A stretch of DNA of 64,000 bases, from positions 62,001-126,000 of the forward strand of contig NZ_LT667500.1 of the NCBI RefSeq assembly GCF_900128725.1. Reading direction: 5' to 3'. Shown one piece after another: positions 28,708 to 36,293 of this stretch. The notes below the pieces were generated by a model, which searched no databases, had not been told where the DNA came from, and saw only the letters and a list, made by a program, of their open reading frames with translations. The position numbers were made by a program, and so were the translations under genes. Every line of letters starts with the position of its first letter. Position 1 is the first letter of the stretch. The stretch comes from Buchnera aphidicola. Its GTDB lineage: Bacteria; Pseudomonadota; Gammaproteobacteria; Enterobacterales; Enterobacteriaceae.

Positions 28708-28722
28708 TGTAGCTGCTACAGC
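28708..28722 (+). other. Overlapping hairpins in the aroH-thrS gap
   Basis: TGTAG (28708-28712) pairs with CTACA (28716-28720); alternatively GCTG (28712-28715) pairs with CAGC (28719-28722). Both cannot form at once. In E. coli the thrS leader folds into tRNA-like arms that bind ThrRS; I cannot show that this is its counterpart, and no U tract suggests a terminator. Confidence 0.25.
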
Positions 28723-28828
28723 AAGCTTATATTTATTTTTAGAAATATATCTATGTATGGACATATAAAAAATTTATTTTATTTGAGAATATATATTTTT
28801 TCATACAAGTTTTTGTTAGGGACCAGAT

Positions 28829-30763
28829 ATGCCTGTTATTACATTAGATAACGGAATTAAGAAGACATATAAAAGAGCCATCACTTTACAAGAAATTTTT
28901 AAAGATATATATCCAGAGCATGAGTCATACATTATTGCCGGTTTTGTTAACCAGCGACTAGTTGATGTAACTGCTTTAATTACTGAGCATGCGACTGTAA
29001 TTATGGTTGATGAAAACAATAAGCAGTTTTTAAGCATGGTAAGGCGTTCTGGTATACAACTATTAAACAGAGTGTTAAAGTTAATGTGGCCGGCCGTTAA
29101 AATAGCTGGCGGAGAGATAACTAAATCAGGTTTTTACTGTGATATAGATATGCCGTCAGTTTTAGCAAAAAAAGATTTAAAAAAAATTTCTGAAAAAATG
29201 CTAGAAGAAATATCTAGCGGATATAATATATTCTCCAAACATGTTAGAAAAAAATATTTTCTAGATTGCTTGAAGAAAGAAGATGAATTATATCAAATTA
29301 GTCTTATAAACAAGCATGCTTTAAAAGAAAAAAATATTAATATTTCTTGTCATAAAGAATATTGTGAGTTTTGCTCTCAAGAGCAAGTACCAAATATTAA
29401 ATTTTGTCGATATTTTTTTCTACAAGATATTTCAGGAGCATATTGGAACGCTGATAAAAATAATAAAATGTTACAAAGAATTCATGTTTTATCTTTTCTC
29501 TCTAAAACTCAATTATTAAAATTTATTAATCGCAAGGAAAAACTAGAAAAGCGCGATCATCGTAAAATTGCTAAACTATTAAATTTATATCATATTCAAA
29601 AAGAATCACCCGGCATGGTATTTTGGCATCATAACGGGTATATTATTTTTAGACAATTAGAAAATTTTATTCGCCTTAAATTATTTCAAAATAATTATCT
29701 AGAAGTAAAAAGTCCGATTGTCATTGATAAGTCTTTATGGGAAAAAAGCGGCCACTGTGAATACTATAGCAAATCTATTTTTCTTACTCAGTCTGAAAAT
29801 AGACAATATTGTATAAAGCCCATGAGTTGTCCAGCACATGTGCAAATTTTTCAGGATAGTTTAAAATCTTATAGGGATTTACCGATACGTATGGCAGAAT
29901 TTGGTAGTTGCCATAGGCAAGAATCGTCTGGTTCTTTGCACGGATTAATGCGAGTACGAGGATTTACACAAGATGACGCTCATATTTTTTGTTCCAAAGA
30001 TCAAATTAAACCTGAATTAAATCACTGTATTCGCTTATTATTTGATTTATATCATGCATTTGGTTTTAAAAAAATTATTATTAAATTTTCTACTCGTCCA
30101 AAAAATAGGATTGGAAGTGATGATCTTTGGAATCAAGCAGAAAATGATCTAGAATCTGTTTTAGTAGAAAATAATTTATCTTTTCAATATCAATTAGGCG
30201 AAGGCGCGTTTTATGGTCCCAAAATTGAAATTGCATTAGAAGATAATTTGAAGCGAATTTGGCAGTGCGGAACGATTCAATTAGATTTTTATTTAGCTAA
30301 AAAATTAAAAGCGTATTATATGGATCGCAATAATATAAAAAAATATCCAATTATCATTCATCGAGCTTTTTTAGGGTCAATAGAGCGGTTTATAGGTATT
30401 CTTATAGAAGAATATGATGGGAAATTACCAATTTGGTTAAGTCCGACTCAAGCAGTAGTTATTAGTGTTTCTAAACAACACATTGCTTTTGTAAAAAAGA
30501 TAGAAAAAAAATTGTTATTTCATAATATTCGCGTTACTTCAGATGTGACAAATAATAGCGTAGGCTTTAAGATTCGGGAATATATAAAACAACATGTACC
30601 TTATATTTTAGTATGCGGGGACAAGGAAGTAAAAAAAAATTATGTAACTATTAGGGCGCGCAATAATAACAAGCAATATCAACAAACTATCGATTATTTT
30701 ATTACAAAAATTCTAGATAGTATTAAATACTATAGTATACAAGATTTTAAAGTGGAGGGTTAG
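28829..30763 (+). CDS. thrS: Threonyl-tRNA synthetase with a degenerate editing site
   Basis: Class II synthetase, 644 residues (E. coli 642). TGS domain 1-60, editing domain about 62-225, catalytic core about 243-535, anticodon-binding domain after that. The catalytic zinc ligands are retained: Cys in KPMSCPAHVQ, His in DDAHIFC, His in IIHRAFLGS. The editing site is not: E. coli HSCAH at 73-77 reads RSGIQ (His73 to Arg, His77 to Gln), and CRGPH at 182-186 reads CSQEQ (Cys182 kept, His186 to Gln). Hydrolysis of Ser-tRNA(Thr) is therefore probably lost. The TAG stop is three bases before the infC AUU start, so the two are translationally linked. Confidence 0.97.
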   Translation: MPVITLDNGIKKTYKRAITLQEIFKDIYPEHESYIIAGFVNQRLVDVTALITEHATVIMVDENNKQFLSMVRRSGIQLLNRVLKLMWPAVKIAGGEITKSGFYCDIDMPSVLAKKDLKKISEKMLEEISSGYNIFSKHVRKKYFLDCLKKEDELYQISLINKHALKEKNINISCHKEYCEFCSQEQVPNIKFCRYFFLQDISGAYWNADKNNKMLQRIHVLSFLSKTQLLKFINRKEKLEKRDHRKIAKLLNLYHIQKESPGMVFWHHNGYIIFRQLENFIRLKLFQNNYLEVKSPIVIDKSLWEKSGHCEYYSKSIFLTQSENRQYCIKPMSCPAHVQIFQDSLKSYRDLPIRMAEFGSCHRQESSGSLHGLMRVRGFTQDDAHIFCSKDQIKPELNHCIRLLFDLYHAFGFKKIIIKFSTRPKNRIGSDDLWNQAENDLESVLVENNLSFQYQLGEGAFYGPKIEIALEDNLKRIWQCGTIQLDFYLAKKLKAYYMDRNNIKKYPIIIHRAFLGSIERFIGILIEEYDGKLPIWLSPTQAVVISVSKQHIAFVKKIEKKLLFHNIRVTSDVTNNSVGFKIREYIKQHVPYILVCGDKEVKKNYVTIRARNNNKQYQQTIDYFITKILDSIKYYSIQDFKVEG

Positions 30764-30769
30764 AGTATT
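30754..30769 (+). promoter_or_regulatory. infC ribosome-binding site and AUU initiation codon
   Basis: GGAGG at 30754-30758, eight bases before ATT at 30767-30769. It lies across the thrS stop codon. In E. coli the AUU start lets IF3 repress its own translation; the same arrangement is kept here. Confidence 0.85.
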
Positions 30770-31306
30770 AAAGTCGGAAAAAAAAACCAATTATCGCGAT
30801 CTCATCGTATTAATCATGAAATTCGCTCTACGGAAGTGCGGTTAATGGGCTTGGAGGGAGAGCAAATAGGAATTGTGGGTATCCATCAAGCCTTAGAAAC
30901 AGCTCAGATGTCTGGATTTGATTTAGTAGAAATTAGCCCTAATTCTACACCTCCGGTATGCCGGATTATGAACTATGGGAAATTTATATATAAAAAAAAT
31001 AAAGCTTTAAAAATACAAAAAAAGAAACAAAAGGTTGTTCAGATTAAAGAAATAAAATTTAGACCTAATACGGATAAAGGGGACTATCAAGTAAAATTAA
31101 GAAATTTAACTCGTTTTTTAAAAGATGGTCATAAAGTCAAGATTACTTTAAGATTTAGGGGGCGTGAGATGGCTCACCAAAGTCTTGGTGTCGACATGCT
31201 GGTGAGGTTAAAAAATGACTTGTCCGATGTAGCGAACATAGAGTTTTTTCCTACAAGAATTGAGGGTCGTCAAATGATAATGTTCCTCTCGCCAAAAAAT
31301 AAATAA
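30767..31306 (+). CDS. infC: Translation initiation factor IF-3 (AUU start)
   Basis: IF3 binds the 30S subunit, checks the start codon and blocks premature 50S joining. Starting at ATT 30767 the product is 179 residues (E. coli 180): the N-domain [20 protein letters not shown] is in frame only from here, so an ATG at about 30836 would remove the first 23 residues. N-domain motif [12 protein letters not shown], lysine-rich linker ([14 protein letters not shown]) and C-domain [11 protein letters not shown] and [12 protein letters not shown] are intact. It is the first of infC-rpmI-rplT, the conserved IF3-L35-L20 cluster. Confidence 0.95.
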   Translation: MKVGKKNQLSRSHRINHEIRSTEVRLMGLEGEQIGIVGIHQALETAQMSGFDLVEISPNSTPPVCRIMNYGKFIYKKNKALKIQKKKQKVVQIKEIKFRPNTDKGDYQVKLRNLTRFLKDGHKVKITLRFRGREMAHQSLGVDMLVRLKNDLSDVANIEFFPTRIEGRQMIMFLSPKNK

Positions 31307-31367
31307 TTAATCAGAATATCTATTTTTTTTGTTTTCTTTTTATTTTAAGTATTTTTCAGGAAATATT

Positions 31368-31565
31368 ATGCCTAAAATTAAAACTTTGCGTAGTGCTGTA
31401 AAAAGATTCAGAAAAACCGCTTCAGGTCAATTTAAGCGTAAACAGGCAAATTTGCGTCATATTTTGACAAAAAAGAACACAGATTATAAACGCCATCTTC
31501 GTAAAAAAATTATTCTTGCTTCGTCCGATAACAAAAAAGTATCCTTATTTTTACCTTATTTTTAA
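31368..31565 (+). CDS. rpmI: 50S ribosomal protein L35
   Basis: 65 residues, the E. coli length, very basic. [20 protein letters not shown] starts at ATG 31368 behind a CAGGAAAT ribosome site, and the longer frame from 31329 has 13 non-family residues. [17 protein letters not shown] is typical of L35. In E. coli, L20 represses this gene and its neighbour through an mRNA pseudoknot; I could not confirm that structure here. Confidence 0.95.
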   Translation: MPKIKTLRSAVKRFRKTASGQFKRKQANLRHILTKKNTDYKRHLRKKIILASSDNKKVSLFLPYF

Positions 31566-31609
31566 TTTAGCGTTTATTTTCGTATACATTGTATTTCAGG
31601 GGATTATAT

Positions 31610-31969
31610 ATGGCACGTGTAAAACGCGGCGTTACCGCGCATGCTCGTCATAAAAAGATTATTAAATTAGCTAAAGGTTATTATGGAGCCAGATCTCGAG
31701 CATATCGAGTAGCTAATCAAGCGGTTATTAAAGCAGGACAATATGCTTATAGGGACAGAAGAAACAAAAAAAGAAATTTTCGAAAATTATGGATTATTAG
31801 GATTAATGCAGCAGTTCACGGTTATAATTTATCATATAGTCAATTTATGCATGGATTAAAGGTATCGTCAATTAATATTAATCGAAAAATGTTATCAGAG
31901 ACCGCAATTTTTGATAAAGAGGCATTTGGTATTTTAATAAATCATTCTAAAACAGCTTTATCGCATTAA
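31610..31969 (+). CDS. rplT: 50S ribosomal protein L20
   Basis: 119 residues (E. coli 118), basic, needed early in 50S assembly. [20 protein letters not shown] starts at ATG 31610 with an AGGGGA site before it; a start at 31589 would add seven unrelated residues. [31 protein letters not shown] and [16 protein letters not shown] are diagnostic. Followed by a small stem-loop and then pheST. Confidence 0.96.
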   Translation: MARVKRGVTAHARHKKIIKLAKGYYGARSRAYRVANQAVIKAGQYAYRDRRNKKRNFRKLWIIRINAAVHGYNLSYSQFMHGLKVSSININRKMLSETAIFDKEAFGILINHSKTALSH

Positions 31970-32001
31970 TCAATTAAAACATTTTTAAGAATTTTATAAG
32001 A

Positions 32002-32030
32002 GGGAGTAACCAGTCTCCCCTATATATTTT
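32002..32030 (+). terminator. Stem-loop between rplT and pheS, terminator or attenuator
   Basis: GGGAG (32002-32006) pairs with CTCCC (32015-32019) across an eight-base loop and is followed by a TATATATTTTT tail. In E. coli this interval has the pheM leader peptide and an attenuator; no Phe-rich leader frame is visible here, so simple termination or partial read-through is more likely. Confidence 0.5.
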
Positions 32031-32090
32031 TGAAAAAATATTTATAAAACATATACATTAATTTTATCAAATAAGTACATTGGTATAACT

Positions 32091-33095
32091 GTGAAATTAA
32101 AACAAGAAATATTCAATTCTTTAAATAAAATCTCTGTCACGATAAAGAGTGAAATAAAAAATATAAAAGATTTAACTGAATTAAATAACTTTAAGTCTAA
32201 ATATTTAGGCAAAAAAAGTATTATAACATTATATTTTAGTAAATTAGCATTAGTGAATATTCCAGAAAGAATACAATGTAGTAGTATTTTAAATACCTTT
32301 AAGCGTAAAATTAAACATAAAATTATTCAAAAAAAGAGCAGTTTAAGAAATAGATTTTTGTCAGATCAGGCTCAAAGCTCGTATTTAGATTATTCTTTAC
32401 CTGGCCGCCGCATAGAGCGAGGCAGTTTACATCCTATTACAATGATTATAAATGAAATTAAAGAAATTTTTTATCAGTGGGGATTTGTAATATACTCTGG
32501 TCCAGAATTAGAAAATATATACTATAATTTTGATTCTTTAAATATTCCTATCAACCATCCTTCTAGAAGTATGGGAGATACTTTTTGGTTTGATTCCAAC
32601 CATGTATTACGCACTCAAACTTCTAGCGCGCAGATGAGAATTTTAAAAAAGTATTCTTATCCTATTAAAGCTATTGTTCCTGGAAAAGTTTTTCGGCGTG
32701 ATTTTGATCATACGCATACTCCCATGTTTCATCAAATTGAAGGACTAATAGTCGATAAATCAATCTCTTTTTCAAATTTAAAGTGGATTTTAAAAAACCT
32801 AGTTATTAAGATTTTTAAAAAAAATATTAAAATTCGTTTTCGATCTTCATATTTTCCATTTACTTGTCCGTCTGCTGAAGTAGATATTCAAAATAAATTT
32901 GGAGATTGGATAGAAATATTAGGTTGTGGCATGGTTCACCCTAATGTTTTAAAAAACTTTAATATTGATCGAAATATTTATTCTGCTTGTGCTTTTGGCA
33001 TGGGAGTAGAAAGAATAGCTATGTTAAAATATTCATTATCCGATATTCGTTATTTTTTTGAAAACGATATACGTTTTTTAAAACAATTTGTTTAA
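32091..33095 (+). CDS. pheS: Phenylalanyl-tRNA synthetase alpha subunit
   Basis: Catalytic subunit of the (alpha-beta)2 PheRS. 334 residues (E. coli 327). The N-terminal coiled-coil (about 1-90) precedes the class II core: motif 1 region GRRIERGSLHPITM, then RTQTSSAQMR, motif 2 in PGKVFRRDFDHTHTPMFHQIEGL, phenylalanine-pocket EILGCGMVHPNVL, and motif 3 AFGMGVERIAML. Starts at GTG 32091; no ATG in frame fits the family start better. pheT follows 15 bases later. Confidence 0.96.
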   Translation: MKLKQEIFNSLNKISVTIKSEIKNIKDLTELNNFKSKYLGKKSIITLYFSKLALVNIPERIQCSSILNTFKRKIKHKIIQKKSSLRNRFLSDQAQSSYLDYSLPGRRIERGSLHPITMIINEIKEIFYQWGFVIYSGPELENIYYNFDSLNIPINHPSRSMGDTFWFDSNHVLRTQTSSAQMRILKKYSYPIKAIVPGKVFRRDFDHTHTPMFHQIEGLIVDKSISFSNLKWILKNLVIKIFKKNIKIRFRSSYFPFTCPSAEVDIQNKFGDWIEILGCGMVHPNVLKNFNIDRNIYSACAFGMGVERIAMLKYSLSDIRYFFENDIRFLKQFV

Positions 33096-33110
33096 TAGTG
33101 AGAAATAGGG

Positions 33111-35501
33111 ATGAAGTTAGGAGAAGAATGGTTGCGTGATTGGATTAATCCTCCGGTCTTAAATAAGAAATTATGCAAGCAACTAATAGCATTTGGTTAT
33201 GAAGTAGAGCTCGTTAAGGGAAAAAAACTATTTTTTTCTAATACTAAAATTGGTCAGATTGTTTCTAAAAAAATATGTAATGTAAATAATAGGTTTACTT
33301 CATATAAAGTATCTCTTTCAGAGAACTACTTTGTTTATATAAAATATGCAGAAAAAAAATATTTATCTCAGGGCAAGAAAGTGCCTGTTGTTTTTTCTAG
33401 CCCTCTAAATATTGTAGATATAAAAAAAAGTTCTTTAGATCAAGTCGATATGACAGTTTGCACTTTTGCTTCTTATCATTTCCTAGGAATAGAAAAAAAT
33501 AATTATGAAATTCTGATTTTATCAGATAATGCAATGATTGGATCTAATATTACAGATTTTTTTGCTCCCTATCGCTATAGTATGAAGTTTTTCCTTCCTT
33601 TTAATCGTACAGATTTGCGCTCTGTTTGGGGCTTATCAAGAGAAGTAGCGATATTAAATAAATTGCCGTTACCTAATTTAAGGCATTCTACTATCTTGGA
33701 TCAAAAAAGGTCTTTTAATAGCGCCATCAGAGTGATTACTAAAAGCAGTTATATACAATATATTTTTTGTGAATTTCATCATATTAAGATGAAATCGGTT
33801 TTACCTTTTTTTATGCAAGAACGGTTAAGAAGATCTAATGCGTTAACTAAGAATATTATTTCTAACATAGTTAATTATGTATTTATCGAAACAGGATACT
33901 GGTTTCATGTATTTAATTTAGACCGCTTGGGTCCAAAATTATATATAAAAATTATAAAGAACAAAAAGTCTATTCAAGATAGTGATAAAAAAAATATATA
34001 CTTACCAGTAGGAACTATTGTTCTAGAAAATTCTAAAAAAATTTTGTCTTTTGAAGATATGGAATATGTTAACTGTAGAAAGATAAATATTTCTACTAAA
34101 AACTTATTTTTAGGTTCTCTTTGTGTTGATTTTCATTTCCTTCAAAATCGGCATTTTTCTATGCCAAATTTATCAAGGCAAATAGAGTATTCTAAATACA
34201 ATACAAACCCGTATATACAGAAAAATATTTTCGAGTATATTCAAAAATTAATATTAGATATATGTGGTGGGATATCATCTAAATCTCAATTTCATTCAAT
34301 GCAGAATAATGAACGACCCCTTAATACTTTAGTACTAACTATTGAAAAATTAAATAAAATTTCCGGTATTTTTTTTACTAAAAAACAAGTTATATCTATT
34401 TTGAATTTTTGTCATTTTTCTTTTTTTGAAAAGAAAAATAATTTTTTTGTGACTCCGCCGTATTGGCGTACCGACATAAATTTTACGGAAGAATTAATTG
34501 GTGAGATTATTAGAGTGTATGGTTGTGAAAATGTTAAACTGCAACCTCCTGAAGAGTATACATATAATTTAGAATATAAGAAAGAATGTATCTCATTGTC
34601 ACGTATTAAATTATTCCTTATTGATCGAGGATATTTTGAAATTATTTCCTATAGTTTCGTTAATTCTCAGATACAAAAATTGTTTTCTGCTCCATGCAAT
34701 ATTTTAAAAATTCAGAATCCTATTTCTAGAGACATGTCTGAGATGAGAGTATCGTTATGGATTGGTTTATTAAATTGTATTTCTTATAATCAAAAACGAC
34801 AACATGAGTCTATTCGAGTTTTTGAAACTGGATTGTGTTTTTCGTCACAAAAAAAAAATTCTATTAAAATTATTCAGCAGGAATATTTATCTGCAGCAAT
34901 TAGTGGGTTAGCGGGTCGCCGAGAGTGGTATTCTGTAAACAGAAAATTTGATTTTTATGATTTAAAAGGAGACTTAGAGTCTATTTTAAATTTATGTGGA
35001 AAGTTAAAAAATATAGAATTTATTTCAGAAAAGTTTATAGGTTTATGTGAACAAAACAGCGCAGGGATTTATTTAAATGGCCAGTTTGTTGGTTGTATTG
35101 GAATATTAGATGCCAAGTTTTATGAAGTTTTTGATTTAAAAGATTCTGTAATTTTATTTGAGATCATGTGGAAAAAAATTCGTGATTTACCGTCTTTAGA
35201 GATACAGCACGTATCAGAATTACCGATTAGTAAAAGAGATATTTCTATTATTGTATTTAATTATGTTTTGGGAAAAGATGTTTTAAGGATTTGTCATCAA
35301 CATACCAGTATTCAGAATACGGGTATATATATATATGACGTGTATTCGGGACCAAATATACCCCGGGGAAAGAAAAGTATGTCTATTTGCTTTACTTTTA
35401 ATAGCGCTACAAGCTCATTATGTGAATCTGATATTAATTTAAATATTTTACAATGTATGAAGGCTTTACAAAATAAGTTGGGGGCAATATTAAGAGATTA
35501 A
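33111..35501 (+). CDS. pheT: Phenylalanyl-tRNA synthetase beta subunit, editing region diverged
   Basis: 796 residues (E. coli 795). The N-terminal EMAP-like tRNA-binding domain (about 40-150) is weakly conserved. The B5 and catalytic-like core (YWRTDINFTEELIGEIIRVYG, NPISRDMSEMRVSLW, FDFYDLKGDLE) and the C-terminal anticodon-binding domain (PISKRDISI, YDVYSGPNIP) are well kept. The B3/B4 editing region (about 210-360) is not: the glycine/alanine-rich loop of E. coli (LAMGGIFGG) is replaced by polar sequence around 312-330, and its LLECAFF glutamate segment reads LCVDFHF (337-343). Correction of Tyr-tRNA(Phe) is probably lost. Starts ATG after AGGG. Confidence 0.96.
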   Translation: MKLGEEWLRDWINPPVLNKKLCKQLIAFGYEVELVKGKKLFFSNTKIGQIVSKKICNVNNRFTSYKVSLSENYFVYIKYAEKKYLSQGKKVPVVFSSPLNIVDIKKSSLDQVDMTVCTFASYHFLGIEKNNYEILILSDNAMIGSNITDFFAPYRYSMKFFLPFNRTDLRSVWGLSREVAILNKLPLPNLRHSTILDQKRSFNSAIRVITKSSYIQYIFCEFHHIKMKSVLPFFMQERLRRSNALTKNIISNIVNYVFIETGYWFHVFNLDRLGPKLYIKIIKNKKSIQDSDKKNIYLPVGTIVLENSKKILSFEDMEYVNCRKINISTKNLFLGSLCVDFHFLQNRHFSMPNLSRQIEYSKYNTNPYIQKNIFEYIQKLILDICGGISSKSQFHSMQNNERPLNTLVLTIEKLNKISGIFFTKKQVISILNFCHFSFFEKKNNFFVTPPYWRTDINFTEELIGEIIRVYGCENVKLQPPEEYTYNLEYKKECISLSRIKLFLIDRGYFEIISYSFVNSQIQKLFSAPCNILKIQNPISRDMSEMRVSLWIGLLNCISYNQKRQHESIRVFETGLCFSSQKKNSIKIIQQEYLSAAISGLAGRREWYSVNRKFDFYDLKGDLESILNLCGKLKNIEFISEKFIGLCEQNSAGIYLNGQFVGCIGILDAKFYEVFDLKDSVILFEIMWKKIRDLPSLEIQHVSELPISKRDISIIVFNYVLGKDVLRICHQHTSIQNTGIYIYDVYSGPNIPRGKKSMSICFTFNSATSSLCESDINLNILQCMKALQNKLGAILRD

Positions 35502-35505
35502 CATA

Positions 35506-35756
35506 ATTTTATTGACTAAAAATGTTTTATATTATTTAGTCGTTTAATTAAATTAAAGTAAACAAGTATAAAAAATTGCATCGAGATACTTTAGGGGGAA
35601 ATATATAAAATATTTAGCAGTAAAAAAAATAGTAAATTTATTTCGTTGAGTAATCTGGTTTAAGCTGCGCGGAGAACAGTCTGTAAGAAAGTTCAAGCTG
35701 GTAAATATTTTTTAAGTATGGAATATGATGCATCATTAGTTAAAATTTTAGATTAG
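35506..35756 (+). pseudogene. ihfA: Remnant of ihfA (himA), integration host factor alpha
   Basis: In E. coli ihfA starts a few bases after pheT. Here the same place reads, with interrupting stops and frame changes, LTKNVLYYL (35512 on; family LTKAEMSEYL), then LN-SKQV matching LSKRDA, GKYIKY matching GEQVKL, and in another frame at 35664-35723 AARRTVCKKVQAGKYFLSME against family TARRVVTFRPGQKLKSRVE. No continuous frame remains, and the span (250 bases) is shorter than an intact gene (about 300). The matches are in the right order and place, so I infer a recently decayed ihfA. Confidence 0.7.
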
Positions 35757-36293
35757 ACGGTCATTTAAAATACATTTTTTTAACTTTTTTTAGCTTGAGT
35801 ATGATATTTTTGTTTTATTTAAGATAGCAAAAGTATTATCAGGAATTAATTTATATTTTTAGGATTTTAATTCATAAAAGCGTAATTACGTTGAGAAAAC
35901 TAAAATATTGCTTAATTAAAAAGTTATATTTTTAGTATTTTATTTTTGTAATAAACTAATATTTGAAATAAAAAAAAGTTTTTTCAAGTGAATAGTATTA
36001 ATTATACTGTATTTTCATGAATTAATTTAATTAAATTTAATGAAATTTTTTATAGTATTTATTCTCTTTAAACAAATTAAAACCTTTGTTTTATTAAAAA
36101 AATTTACATTAATTAGATTATTAACATTGTATACATTGAATACAGTATAAAATACTATATTGATAGGAAATAAAATATTTTTATAATAAATATTCCAAAA
36201 TAGCGCCAAAGTTGGTATAAATACTAGAGAAATCATTAATTTTTAAAAAAATACAAGGATACAGTAAATCGATATAATTATTTTTTTAAAACG
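35757..36293. other. AT-rich spacer between the ihfA remnant and glyS
   Basis: 537 bases downstream of both pheT/ihfA and glyS, which converge. No tRNA or coding similarity is seen. A minus-strand frame of 69 codons (36027-36236) is hydrophobic and AT-rich but resembles no family I know; I treat it as chance. Confidence 0.45.

Noticed and set aside
36027..36236. Minus-strand hydrophobic frame of 69 codons after glyS
   Set aside because: Poor ribosome site, no known family, composition typical of random AT-rich DNA; retained only as a note.
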